A DNA stretch of 64,000 bases from Oenococcus sp. UCMA 16435 (GTDB taxonomy: Bacteria; Bacillota; Bacilli; Lactobacillales; Lactobacillaceae). The notes under the pieces are model-generated. The model saw only the letters and a program-made list of their open reading frames with translations, searched no databases and had not been told where the DNA came from. The position numbers and the translations under genes are program-made. Where the stretch lies: NCBI GenBank assembly GCA_004010835.2, contig CP030868.2:434001-498000 (forward strand), written 5' to 3'. Positions 34,321-42,660 of this stretch are shown here, piece by piece (position 1 is the first letter of the stretch; each line of letters opens with the position of its first letter).

Positions 34321-35142
34321 TTAATGACGCTCGGGTCGGTTGAACCAATCTTTTAACTGATCTTCATTGATATTAAAAGATTTTTTTGACTCTTTGACAA
34401 AATTATTCCATGCTTTTTCTCTAATTGCTCGATTCCCGGCACTTGAATGGATTTGCCGTCTATACTGCTGCATCATTTTTTGAAAATCGACTCGTTCTTT
34501 GCTGGACATATCAAGATATGTTTTTCTGCCTTGAGTTGGCATTTTTCCAACTTCTTCAAAATCAGTACGATCATCATTGATAGTTAAAAACGACCTAATC
34601 GGAATTGCTAAATATAAAAATAAAGCAATTTTAGGCAAAAACAGTGCTAAAAAGATCAGACCAATGTTCAAAAAAGTTTGTTCATTATTGTGTTTTCCAT
34701 AAATTGAGTAATAAACCTTCTGCATATCGCTCTTATTGGAATATTTAGAATGAATAAGATCTTTAGCTATCCAACGAAATATAAATTCAATCAGCAAATA
34801 CAAAAGCCCATAAAGTATAACTGTAATCGAAATGACATCCTCAGTCATTAGTCGTGTAAAAGTTGGCATTAGTGAAAGAAAAAATACTAAAATAAGTTCT
34901 CTTAAGATAATACCTTCAGATACTTTTTCAACTTCCGAAAATAAAACCGCATGTTGGTACCATACATTTGCTAAAAAACAAAAACTGACTAAATAAACGC
35001 CTATAGAGATAAACAAATTAACAAAATCAATTTGTTTATCGACTATTTTAATCGGCAACTCTAATACCATAATAGTTGCGATAATCGCAAGAATAGCATC
35101 AACAAAAGTATCGAGTCTGTCCTTTATTTTCTTTGAATTCAT
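34321..35142 (-). CDS. TMEM175-family (DUF1211) potassium-channel-like protein
   Basis: 273 residues. The first helix carries DTFVDAILAIIATIMVLEL, the diagnostic FSDGVFAIAITL-type filter motif of TMEM175. About five or six hydrophobic segments reach residue 190, then a basic cytosolic tail of about 80 residues rich in Arg/Gln follows. AAAGGATTTTTA precedes the ATG. Bacterial members conduct K+ as tetramers. It converges with the acetyltransferase gene with 17 bases between stops. Confidence 0.82.
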   Translation of the reverse strand: MNSKKIKDRLDTFVDAILAIIATIMVLELPIKIVDKQIDFVNLFISIGVYLVSFCFLANVWYQHAVLFSEVEKVSEGIILRELILVFFLSLMPTFTRLMTEDVISITVILYGLLYLLIEFIFRWIAKDLIHSKYSNKSDMQKVYYSIYGKHNNEQTFLNIGLIFLALFLPKIALFLYLAIPIRSFLTINDDRTDFEEVGKMPTQGRKTYLDMSSKERVDFQKMMQQYRRQIHSSAGNRAIREKAWNNFVKESKKSFNINEDQLKDWFNRPERH

Positions 35143-35371
35143 TAAAAATCCTTTCGATTGAAATTATAATTGAGATTGAATTAGAATATCGCTAAATTTT
35201 AGCTAAACAGTCTCAGGAATAATAGAAATGTATGTTCATTCAACAATGGTTATTGAACTCAGCACAAACTATTAATTATCTTAGACACCACAGCAACAAT
35301 TCGTTTAACTTCCCTTTTCAAATTCACAAAAGATATAATCAGGTTTGTATCAAGGAGGGAAATTATTTATT

Positions 35372-36025
35372 ATGAAGAAATATATAGCTGAGTTCATGGG
35401 AACTTTTATGCTAGTTTTTTTAGGAACTGGAGCTGTGGTTATCGCTAAGGGAGATGTTTTAACAATCGGTCTGGCTTTCGGTTTAGCAATTACTATTTCA
35501 GCCTATGCTTTCGGATCTATCTCCGGAGGACATTTTAATCCTGCCGTTACAACAGCCATGTTGATAAATCGACGAATAAATGCAATTGATGCAGGTTATT
35601 ATATTGTTTCTCAAATTTTGGGCGCGATCGTAGCATCTTTTTTTGTAAGATTATTCGTTGGCGGCTTAAAATTATCGATCAATAAATTGGGACAAACCGA
35701 TTTTCCAAAAATTTCGGTTTCATTGGCATTTATTGTTGAATTACTTATAACGTTCCTATTCGTAACCGTTATTTTGAACGTTACCAGCGAGGATCATGGG
35801 AACAGAGATTTCGCAGGAATTGTAATTGGCTTAAGTTTAGGTTTCTTGATTATTTTTGCTTTAAATCTAACCGGAGGTTCTTTAAATCCGGCACGTTCAA
35901 TTGGTCCGGCTATTTTTGTCGGCGGAAGTGCCCTTTCACATTTATGGCTTTACATTATCGCACCAGAATTTGGTGCAATTCTAGCTGCTTTATTTTCTAA
36001 ATCATTCTTAAAAAGCGAAGCTTGA
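35372..36025 (+). CDS. MIP-family channel (aquaporin / glycerol facilitator)
   Basis: 217 residues with six helices. Both pore motifs are present: HFNPAV (about 62) and SLNPARS (about 178). The ATG giving MKKYIAEFMG is used; AAGGAGGG lies 14 bases before it. FKxA-type positions suggest an aquaporin-like rather than a wide glycerol pore, but this is not decided by sequence alone. It is monocistronic with its own terminator. Confidence 0.9.
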   Translation: MKKYIAEFMGTFMLVFLGTGAVVIAKGDVLTIGLAFGLAITISAYAFGSISGGHFNPAVTTAMLINRRINAIDAGYYIVSQILGAIVASFFVRLFVGGLKLSINKLGQTDFPKISVSLAFIVELLITFLFVTVILNVTSEDHGNRDFAGIVIGLSLGFLIIFALNLTGGSLNPARSIGPAIFVGGSALSHLWLYIIAPEFGAILAALFSKSFLKSEA

Positions 36026-36082
36026 TTTGTTGAATCATAAAAATAAAATTTGATCAACGCCTAAGCTGCGAAAATATTAATG

Positions 36083-36123
36083 ACCGTATTTTTAAAAATT
36101 AATTTGAAATACGGTTTTATTTT
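36083..36123 (+). terminator. Terminator of the aquaporin gene
   Basis: ACCGTATTT pairs perfectly with AAATACGGT across a 15-base loop and is followed by TTTATTTT. Confidence 0.8.
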
Positions 36124-36158
36124 GATCAAATTAAAAAAATTATAAAGAAAAAATTAAA

Positions 36159-36262
36159 AACCAATCTGGTTAGGGATTGGTTTACATTTATATATTATAT
36201 TTTAATGGTTATTTTACTAGAAATGCAATCTATCAAATAGTTGTTAGGCACCCCAATAGGGC
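36159..36262 (-). ncRNA. Possible small RNA ending at a minus-strand terminator
   Basis: A minus-strand terminator AACCAATC/GATTGGTT with T-rich tail (36159-36182) ends a region that starts with an AGGTGCCC/GGGGTGCCT hairpin (about 36240-36262). A TTGTAT plus TATAAG-like promoter lies near 36265-36295. The gene-free context suggests a small RNA of about 100 bases. It could equally be the end of a transcript from module C. Confidence 0.35.
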
Positions 36263-36624
36263 ACCTTATATAATTATATAACGTTTTAATACAAAAAGCA
36301 TCCAGATATTGCCCGTTTGGTATTTCAATATAGATATTAAAGAAGAAAAGAATCCAAACTTTTATGTCACAGCATAGCCACCTAGTAAAACCAGATCTTT
36401 TGATTCAACCTGATTTGAGCACTTTCGAAAGCATAAGCTAAAAAACTTTAGCCGAATTATTTTTATCATTCCGCAACAATTAAAGACAACAGGCAAACAG
36501 GCCGTCGGTCTGGCAGCCAGAACAGCCTTGATTGTTATATTAAATTGTCTATGTTGCAAATAAATAAATGAAAGGAAAATAAAGGATCAAAGAATAATAA
36601 TTTTTTCAAAATTGCTCACACTAT

Positions 36625-36707
36625 CTTGTAGCTAATTTATTGCTACAAGATTAATGTATTGTTAGTTAATTAAAAGCAAGTAAAGTTTGACTTAAATGAA
36701 CATAAAA
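36625..36707 (-). promoter_or_regulatory. Repeat-promoter module C with hairpin transcript start
   Basis: On the + strand: hairpin CTTGTAGC...GCTACAAG (36625-36649), AATGTA (-10 complement, 36653-36658), 11 bases, TTAAAAGCAAGTAAAG (36670-36685), 6 bases, TTAAATGAACATAAAA (36692-36707). Spacing is as in modules A, B and D, while the repeats are the most diverged. The downstream transcript has no nearby terminator, and no credible gene follows. Confidence 0.6.
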
Positions 36708-36779
36708 AGCTTTAAGAGATAGCGTTAAACAGAGAACGTTTAAGTTTTAAATTTATATTCTCGCAATTTATAAAAGACT

Positions 36780-36861
36780 AAAAAAGCCACCCAAAAGTGG
36801 CTATAATTTTTGAAATGTGAAGGTCTAAACGGAGTTATTTGGTGTTGTTTTTCAACACCAT
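36780..36861 (-). ncRNA. Candidate CcpA-controlled small RNA with anti-Shine-Dalgarno-like linker
   Basis: An 80-base transcript with a 5' hairpin GGTGTTGAAAAACAACACC and an unpaired linker AAATAACTCCGTTTAGACCTTC. A terminator AGCCAC/GTGGCT with six T follows. The single-stranded ACTCC and ACCTTC stretches could pair with GGAG-type ribosome binding sites. The promoter is TTGTAT, 18, TATAAT with a perfect cre on the -35. Only a nine-codon frame without Shine-Dalgarno site is inside, so it is probably regulatory RNA. Confidence 0.6.
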
Positions 36862-36866
36862 CATTA

Positions 36867-36896
36867 ATTATAGTACATAAATGTAAGCGCATACAA
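36867..36896 (-). promoter_or_regulatory. Promoter and cre site of the 36.8-kb small RNA
   Basis: -10 TATAAT (36867-36872) and -35 TTGTAT (36891-36896). ATGTAAGCGCATACA (+ strand, 36881-36895) matches the cre consensus at all positions and overlaps the -35. Confidence 0.75.
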
Positions 36897-37002
36897 CACT
36901 GTCATTATTATCATTTCATAAATTGTTGTCCTGCTTGGCTATTGCCGGCACTCAACAATTTTTTATTAAATTAAAAATTAAATAATTAATTTTCTTTTTT
37001 CA

Positions 37003-37557
37003 TCAGGAGTTTATTTTTTTAAGTCCTTTCAACAAAATATTAACCATTCTCTGAGGCTTTTCCGGATTTTCCTTGCCAAGCCATGTATTCAAGATATTCC
37101 AAAATCCACCAACTGAAAAACTCATAATGTAACTAATCTCCTGCTTGCTTCCTTTAATGTGCCAGGGCGCTTTAAAAAGATCGTACAGATCGACAGCATT
37201 CGGAGTCATTTTAACCAAAAAATTAATAAAAAGATCCTGTCGAATTAAAAGCTTGATTTTTTGACGTTCCTGCCACCAAAAATTAAAAAAAGCTGCTAAA
37301 ACTTGCTCAAAACTCATTTCAGTAGTTTCGATCTGTTTAAGAGATTCTATATATCTTTTAATTACCTGATCACCATAATAATTAATTAAGTCGCCTTTAT
37401 TTTTAAAAGAACGGTAAAAAGTCCGCCTTGATAATTTTGCTGTTTCGGAGATATCTTTGACCGTTATCCGACTGTAATCCAATTGCCCCAATAACTCAAA
37501 TAAAGCTTGCAATAACCATTCCCTTGATTGCTCTGCCAAACGTTCCTGTCCATTCAT
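37003..37557 (-). CDS. TetR-family regulator divergent from a multidrug MFS pump
   Basis: 184 residues. The helix-turn-helix lies at about 14-58 (LLQALFELLGQLDYSRITVKDISETAKLSRRTFYRSFKNKGDLI), followed by a TetR_C_8-like domain. GGGAGATAACTGGTA precedes the ATG. It is divergent from an EmrB/QacA-type pump, which it likely represses. The 185-base gap holds an imperfect GTCAC..GTGAC inverted repeat as a possible operator. Confidence 0.87.
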   Translation of the reverse strand: MNGQERLAEQSREWLLQALFELLGQLDYSRITVKDISETAKLSRRTFYRSFKNKGDLINYYGDQVIKRYIESLKQIETTEMSFEQVLAAFFNFWWQERQKIKLLIRQDLFINFLVKMTPNAVDLYDLFKAPWHIKGSKQEISYIMSFSVGGFWNILNTWLGKENPEKPQRMVNILLKGLKKINS

Positions 37558-37742
37558 TACCAGTTATCTCCCAGTGTCACAAAAGCCTATCGAATGCCGC
37601 ACTTTAGCAATAGGCCTAGTTTTATCACTCTTGGAATATTATACTTGGGACTGGCAAAAATGTCACACGTGAGAAGCGGTGACTCAATTATGCCAAATGG
37701 CTTAGCATGCTAGCCTGAAAGATTTTTTCTGGAGGGTTTTAT

Positions 37743-39479
37743 ATGAATAAAATTAAATACTTTTTACCGGTTTTATTATTAGGAAACCTGCTTTGTATGA
37801 TGGATGTTTCGATTATGACCATCATTTTGCCAAAGCTTCAAACTGCTTTCAATGAAAGTTTGACGAATTTGTCTTGGGTCATAAATGTTTATACAATCAT
37901 TTTTGCAACTCTAATTATTCCTTTTGGACGACTAGCTGAAAGATTCGGCCGAAACAAATTTGTTTTCTGTGGTCTGTTTATTTTCGGATTAGGTTCGCTT
38001 CTAACCGGTTTATCAACTAATCTGGTTTTTATGTTATTCGCCAGAGCAATTCAGAGTATCGGTACGGCTAGTATCATTCCGACCAGTATGGTGATCGGTT
38101 TGGAAAACAGCGATCAATCAAACCGCAATAAAATCGTAGCGGCTCTGGCCGGTATCCAGGGTTTAGCTGTCGCCTTAGGCCCTGCTGTTGGAGGCGTTGT
38201 TTCTCAATATTGGGGGTGGCGCTGGGTTTTCTTTATCAATGTTCCCTTGGTAATTTTAGACTTATTGCTTTTTGCCTTCGTATTGCCTTTAAACCATGAA
38301 GCCACCAGTAAAACAAAAATCGACTGGCTTGGTGCGCTTTTAAGCATGTCCATGCTGTTTTCATTGTCGCTGGGACTAATTGAAGGAAATAGTTGGGGAT
38401 GGGCTTCCTTGTCGATCATTGCTTTATTCGTTGTTTCTCTAATATCTCTAACAGCGTTTATTATTTTGGAATATCGGCAAAATAATCCAATGATCAATAT
38501 GAACCTGTTTAAAAGCCGCAATTTCAATGGTGCAAGTATATCTTTAATTCTTTGTAATTATTTTCTTGGCGGCATGGCAGTTTTAATCCCGACTTTTTTA
38601 ACCCGTGTCCATGGCGAAAGCGAATTAAAAGCAGCGCTACTTATAACTCCCTATTCTTTAGCGGTCATGCTTTCAGTTATTTCAACTTCACTTTTGATTA
38701 AAAAAATTAATAATAAATTATTAGTGACAGTCGGTTTTGCGTTGATTGGAATTAGTTATTATTTACTGAACAACTTAAATGTTGGGTCGAATTACAATGA
38801 ACTAATTATTGCCGATATTGTACTTGGCGTAGGCTATGGTATGGTCGCGGCAACAGCGAATATCCTGGCAGTAGCAGATTTTCACGGTAGCCTGTTAACT
38901 GCTTCCCAAAGTGTAGCGAATGTTTTGCGTCAGGTTGGCATGATCCTGTCAATCGCCATTTTTACAACGGTTCTAACCAGTAATGTTTATATGGCAAAAA
39001 ACAATACGCTAAAGTTCGCTTACGAAAAAACTCAAAAACTGAGCCTCTCTTCTAATAGCACAGCAAAACTAAAGCACAAAATTTATCAACACCTCAATCC
39101 AAAAAGCAGCAATTTTAGTAAAACTAAGGAAACAGTTAAATTGTCCAAAGTACGCGTTAGCAGTGTTACTGAAAATAAATTGTTTCAAGATGCATATCAA
39201 AAGCAGTTAAAACAATTAGCGAGACAAAAAGGAATCCAACCAGCTTTAATTCCACAAACAGCTAGGATTAAACTCAAAGTTCTTATCCACCAGTTGATCA
39301 GACAGAAAATCAGGAAAAAAGAAAAACGTCTTAACCAGCAATTAACTGTTTTAGTAAAAGAGCTTAAAGAACATCTTAAAAACCAACTGAGCAAAGCTTT
39401 TCTTCATGTATATGGAAGCATGCTCTGGTTGCCGTTTGTTGCACTTTTATCGATTCCTATTTTTAAATTCAAAAAATAG
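37743..39479 (+). CDS. DHA2-type multidrug efflux MFS transporter (EmrB/QacA, 14 helices) with a long charged insert
   Basis: 578 residues. RLAERFGRNKFVFCGL (about 65-80) is the MFS loop 2-3 signature. GIQGLAVALGPAVGGVVSQYWGWRWVFFINVP (about 138-169) is antiporter motif C. GAGGGTTTTAT precedes the ATG. Unusually, about 140 residues (from about 415) lie between the penultimate and last helix. They are rich in Lys/Gln with coiled-coil character (KKEKRLNQQLTVLVKELKEH). Proton-driven drug export is by family. Its divergent TetR neighbour fits. Confidence 0.9.
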   Translation: MNKIKYFLPVLLLGNLLCMMDVSIMTIILPKLQTAFNESLTNLSWVINVYTIIFATLIIPFGRLAERFGRNKFVFCGLFIFGLGSLLTGLSTNLVFMLFARAIQSIGTASIIPTSMVIGLENSDQSNRNKIVAALAGIQGLAVALGPAVGGVVSQYWGWRWVFFINVPLVILDLLLFAFVLPLNHEATSKTKIDWLGALLSMSMLFSLSLGLIEGNSWGWASLSIIALFVVSLISLTAFIILEYRQNNPMINMNLFKSRNFNGASISLILCNYFLGGMAVLIPTFLTRVHGESELKAALLITPYSLAVMLSVISTSLLIKKINNKLLVTVGFALIGISYYLLNNLNVGSNYNELIIADIVLGVGYGMVAATANILAVADFHGSLLTASQSVANVLRQVGMILSIAIFTTVLTSNVYMAKNNTLKFAYEKTQKLSLSSNSTAKLKHKIYQHLNPKSSNFSKTKETVKLSKVRVSSVTENKLFQDAYQKQLKQLARQKGIQPALIPQTARIKLKVLIHQLIRQKIRKKEKRLNQQLTVLVKELKEHLKNQLSKAFLHVYGSMLWLPFVALLSIPIFKFKK

Positions 39480-39523
39480 TATTAAAAACTTAAAATTCTG
39501 CGACCTTTAAAATATCATTGGGC

Positions 39524-39554
39524 AAAAAAATACCGCCAAACAAATGTTTGACGG
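39524..39554 (-). terminator. Minus-strand terminator beyond the MFS gene
   Basis: CCGTCAAAC and GTTTGGCGG pair (9 bp) on the minus strand and are followed by TATTTTTTT. It may end read-through from the small RNA near 39.9 kb. Confidence 0.6.
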
Positions 39555-39802
39555 AAACAAATTGGATACTTTGCTTTTATTTTTGTGGTTTAAAAACTTC
39601 ATGGTTTAAAAACCACGCGGTTATTCTACAACAAAAATATTTTTTGTTTATTAAACAAATACAAAAATCATTTTTATCAATACTTTTTGTAATGCATTTT
39701 ATTGATTTATTTTGAAATAGATTTTCCAACATCATCAGCAGCTTTTTCTTAATCTATTAATAACTGTTTATTTATGGACAGATAACAAGAGAAACTTATA
39801 CC

Positions 39803-39900
39803 GATAAAAATAGCATCCAACCATTTAAAGTTGGGTGCTATAATAAGTCTCGATCTAAAAGTTATCTTTCACACTTGGATATCGGTAGCCGATACCCACG
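39803..39900 (-). ncRNA. Candidate small RNA with two strong hairpins
   Basis: A TATAAT box at 39906-39911 (minus strand) is followed by a 9-bp perfect hairpin GGGTATCGG/CCGATATCC (39877-39897). A 35-base linker and a 12-bp terminator ATAGCACCCAAC/GTTGGATGCTAT with a T-run (39810-39841) come next. No reading frame is contained. The -35 is poor. The remaining 39480-40016 sequence shows a TTTTTAAACCA direct repeat near 39.6 kb and nothing more. Confidence 0.45.
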
Positions 39901-40016
39901 TCTTTATTATAATCAGTTATTTAATTATTGAAACGATATAACTCTGAATAACATTAATTGATTGTCCATACAAACAGCCATTAAAAAACAAAGCCAGTTT
40001 AAACAATTACTGGAAT

Positions 40017-40361
40017 TTAATTCATTTCTTCAAATAATTCTTTTAATAAATTCTTGTCATTTTGAATATCAATTAACTTATAGGTTTTTTCCGAGTGTAG
40101 TTTGACTGCTTTAGCACCTAAATTATCTTTAACTATTCTTTCAGTCTTAATATTAACCATAATTTTATCTATGATTTTTTCACTTAAACCAATAGTTTGG
40201 TTTTTCAGTGGAAATAAAATAGCATCTTGGAGGCGATCAAAACGGTCTGGCGCATCGATTCTAATATCTTGAATCGTGAATGATATTGAATTTAATTGCG
40301 GATTATTATCTTTAAAATCGCTATCGCTTTTATTAAATAGGTAATCAAAATTAATATGCAT
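40017..40361 (-). CDS. Hypothetical protein, 114 residues
   Basis: Not recognised. The start MHINFDYLFNKSD follows a good GAAGGAAAAATATT site. The composition is Lys/Asp/Ile-rich with alternating beta-like stretches (ISFTIQDIRIDAPDRF, KIMVNIKTERIVK) and an acidic C-terminus, with no membrane helix. It resembles secretion-chaperone-sized or phage accessory proteins only in size. It stands alone. Confidence 0.55.
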   Translation of the reverse strand: MHINFDYLFNKSDSDFKDNNPQLNSISFTIQDIRIDAPDRFDRLQDAILFPLKNQTIGLSEKIIDKIMVNIKTERIVKDNLGAKAVKLHSEKTYKLIDIQNDKNLLKELFEEMN

Positions 40362-40617
40362 AATATTTTTCCTTCAAATATTTATCAGCATCACAGTATA
40401 AGCATAAGTGTTTAAAGTTATTTCAAATTAATGATTTTCGATTAAGCGATTCGCCGCGTTCTAGCATGTGGCACATTACGTTGGCTGTTCTACATTTTAT
40501 CTGTTCCACGTTTTTTAACATTTCTATCGAATTTTTTTGAAACAGGCCAATTATTTAAATAAAAAATGATTGCTAAAATGCCAATATTCTCAATTAAATG
40601 TAAATTATAAGAAGACA

Positions 40618-40983
40618 TTATTCATTTACATTTAATTGATCAGAAAGTTTGAAAATCTGCTTTAAGTGAATAATTAGTTTTCTGTAAACTCCTTCGGTTA
40701 TTTCCAAATGATTAGAAAGCCCGGTTAATGAGCCTTGAAGAGTATAAACCCGGGACTTGAAATTAAATATTTGATTGGAATCCGTTTTCTTGTTTCCCAT
40801 AAGTTCGTGCAAAAAACGATAGCAATCACTGCAATCCATTCTAAAAAAAATTCGAGCATTATTTTGTTCAATTTTTTCTCGATCAAAATCATGTAATTCC
40901 CCATCGGGGAAATGTTGATCAAACTCGTTTGTAAATCCAGTAAGTTCATTATCAATACAATTCAGTAACTCGGAATTACTCAT
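40618..40983 (-). CDS. Hypothetical helical protein, 121 residues
   Basis: Not recognised. Mostly alpha-helical by composition. CSDCYRFLHELMGNK (about 51-65) has a CxxC that could bind metal or form a disulfide. TLQGSLTGLSNHLEITEGVYRKLIIHLKQIFKL follows as a long helix. The ATG giving MSNSELLNC is used; the Shine-Dalgarno site is weak. No functional neighbour. Confidence 0.5.
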   Translation of the reverse strand: MSNSELLNCIDNELTGFTNEFDQHFPDGELHDFDREKIEQNNARIFFRMDCSDCYRFLHELMGNKKTDSNQIFNFKSRVYTLQGSLTGLSNHLEITEGVYRKLIIHLKQIFKLSDQLNVNE

Positions 40984-41210
40984 AACTAGATTATTAATCA
41001 AATTTCAAAAAAATAAAATACAGATGTTGATCATCTTTCAAAAAAAGATAAATATATTATCAAATTAATTTTAGTTTGTAATTTTTAGATGGTACGGACT
41101 AATTCATTATCATTGTTTTCCTGTAATTGACTAATTGCTACATGCTACTTTTACAGTATTTTCTTTTATTTGCTAGCTCCTTTTTATTTTTTTTGATAGG
41201 ATATAGTGTT

Positions 41211-41477
41211 ATGAGCATAAATAAGAGCGAATATCAAATTCTAAATAAACTTTATAAAACAAAAAAATCAATTAATATAAAAGAATTAGATAGTTTGGAT
41301 TCATTGATCAAAAGAAACTTTGTGTACGCCGAAGGAACAAAAGGAAAATTCATTCTGGGAGAGGCCGGAAAAGGAGCTTTGGAAGAATATCTTGCAAACA
41401 AGAGTTCATATTACCTAAACATATATAATTCCATACTTTCCATATCTGCGCCGCTCAAACCTTTTAATCGCAATTAA
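41211..41477 (+). CDS. Small winged-helix-like protein
   Basis: 88 residues: MSINKSEYQILNKLYKTKKS, then INIKELDSLDSLIKRNFVYAEGTKGKFILGEAGKGALEEYL, which reads as a winged helix with a G-rich wing. AGGATATAGTGTT precedes this ATG. A longer frame from 41142 would add a Phe/Leu-rich segment without a ribosome site and is probably a T-rich artefact. A very strong terminator follows. DNA binding is inferred. Confidence 0.55.
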   Translation: MSINKSEYQILNKLYKTKKSINIKELDSLDSLIKRNFVYAEGTKGKFILGEAGKGALEEYLANKSSYYLNIYNSILSISAPLKPFNRN

Positions 41478-41497
41478 TTAAATGAGAAAAAATTATC

Positions 41498-41558
41498 AGA
41501 TAATCATGAACAATTGGGACATATTTTTGTCCAAATGTTCAATGATTATCTTTTTTTT
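41498..41558 (+). terminator. Strong long-stem terminator
   Basis: GATAATCATGAACAATTGG with GACA pairs with TGTCCAAATGTTCAATGATTATC (about 22 bp, a few mismatches) and is followed by eight T. Confidence 0.85.
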
Positions 41559-41722
41559 ATGCTTATAAATAAATACGAACATTAAATTGAATTAAATGAG
41601 TTTTAGTTAAGATTTAACGATTATAACCTTTTTTATTGATTAATATTAGTCACTCTCTGTACTAAAATACGAACTAGGGAAAAGGTCTTTTCCAAGCGAA
41701 GAAGGGAGGATTAATTGATATC

Positions 41723-41932
41723 ATGGAATTTCGTAAGGTTATGTCAAGCGACATTAATCACGTTGGTTATGACCAAAATACCGGTAAATTAACAATTGTG
41801 TTCCACAATGGCCGTGTCTACAGCTATCACAATATTGGTTTTATGACTTACTACTCATTCATTAATGCAACATCCATTGGACGATATTTTGCAATCTACA
41901 TAAAAAATCGACCATGCCATCGTGGATATTAA
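41723..41932 (+). CDS. KTSC-domain protein
   Basis: 69 residues that are essentially one KTSC domain: VMSSDINHVGYDQNTGKLTI, FHNGRVYSYHNI and ATSIGRYFAIYIKNR. The domain occurs alone or fused to lysyl-tRNA-synthetase-like and phage proteins, with no settled function. GGGAGG lies 13 bases before the ATG. The usual C-terminal YPYRK-type end is replaced by PCHRGY, and another short frame overlaps its end. Confidence 0.75.
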   Translation: MEFRKVMSSDINHVGYDQNTGKLTIVFHNGRVYSYHNIGFMTYYSFINATSIGRYFAIYIKNRPCHRGY

Positions 41933-42054
41933 AACAAATAATAACGCTTGTTACTAAAATTGGCTATCCAACAAGCAAGCAGCTGGAAACGTCAAATGAT
42001 ACCGTCGAATTTGAAAAAAAGCTAAATAAAGCAAAGCAAACATCACAATATTGA
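41914..42054 (+). CDS. Possible small overlapping ORF, 46 residues
   Basis: Starts inside the KTSC gene (MPSWILKQIITLVTKIG) and continues with a hydrophilic, Lys/Gln-rich part to a TGA. The composition looks protein-like, but there is no Shine-Dalgarno site. It may be the original C-terminus displaced by a frameshift, or a chance frame. Confidence 0.25.
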   Translation: MPSWILKQIITLVTKIGYPTSKQLETSNDTVEFEKKLNKAKQTSQY

Positions 42055-42087
42055 AAATTATTTGATTAGCTCGTCATAGAAACACTA

Positions 42088-42525
42088 TCAATTAGGTGTT
42101 TTTTTGATCAGCAAAAGCAACAAACAAACCGAAAAAATTAAGTCTATCAATAGACCCCAGGAATAAGTGAACATCATATTTAAAACACCGTTTTGTCCAA
42201 ATAGAGAAGAAAACAAATTCCTCTGGTACAAAAATCTAAAAAGCGGACTGATGACCGACAAAAGAATTACTATGTGAGCGGTGACGGATAAAGAGGCAAA
42301 AAATACCGATTTGCGAGGTTCTTTTTTGAATACAAAGAAAAGTGTTGTCACAACAAAAACCATCAAAACAATAAACAAGAACAAATAAGCGGGACTGGTC
42401 ATTAACTGCCAGTAGTTTTTAGTTGCAACCGAAAAATTTTTTGCCTCTCCAATCCCTGTATGAGGTAAAAAACTAATAATAAATAATAAAAAAAGCAAAG
42501 CTTTTAAAATATTCCTATTTCTCAT
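42088..42525 (-). CDS. Hypothetical membrane protein with four helices
   Basis: 145 residues. The start after GGAGAGAATT (MRNRNILKALLFLLFI) is preferred to an ATG four codons earlier that lies within the ribosome site. Helices are at about 8-23, 47-67, 78-97 and 115-137. No motif is recognised. It is upstream of, and on the same strand as, a ClC channel gene but separated from it by a non-coding gap. Confidence 0.6.
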   Translation of the reverse strand: MRNRNILKALLFLLFIISFLPHTGIGEAKNFSVATKNYWQLMTSPAYLFLFIVLMVFVVTTLFFVFKKEPRKSVFFASLSVTAHIVILLSVISPLFRFLYQRNLFSSLFGQNGVLNMMFTYSWGLLIDLIFSVCLLLLLIKKTPN

Positions 42526-42660
42526 AATTCTCTCCATTCAATTACATGTCGATCAAATATTAATTTAACAAGATATTATCATTAATTAGTAGAGACCATT
42601 TCGTTGAACGAATATTCCAGTCAAAAAAGAATTTTCACAGAATTCTTTTTAAATTACAAA

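Noticed and set aside
36362..36559. 65-codon minus-strand frame after module C
   Set aside because: It starts at a TTG without ribosome site and reads as Cys/Arg-rich low-quality sequence; not a convincing gene.
39590..39690. Fifth copy of the repeat-promoter module near 39.64 kb (TTGTTGTAG preceded by TTTTGTATTTGTTTAA)
   Set aside because: One repeat and the 11-base spacing fit loosely, but the other repeat and the hairpin partner are missing.
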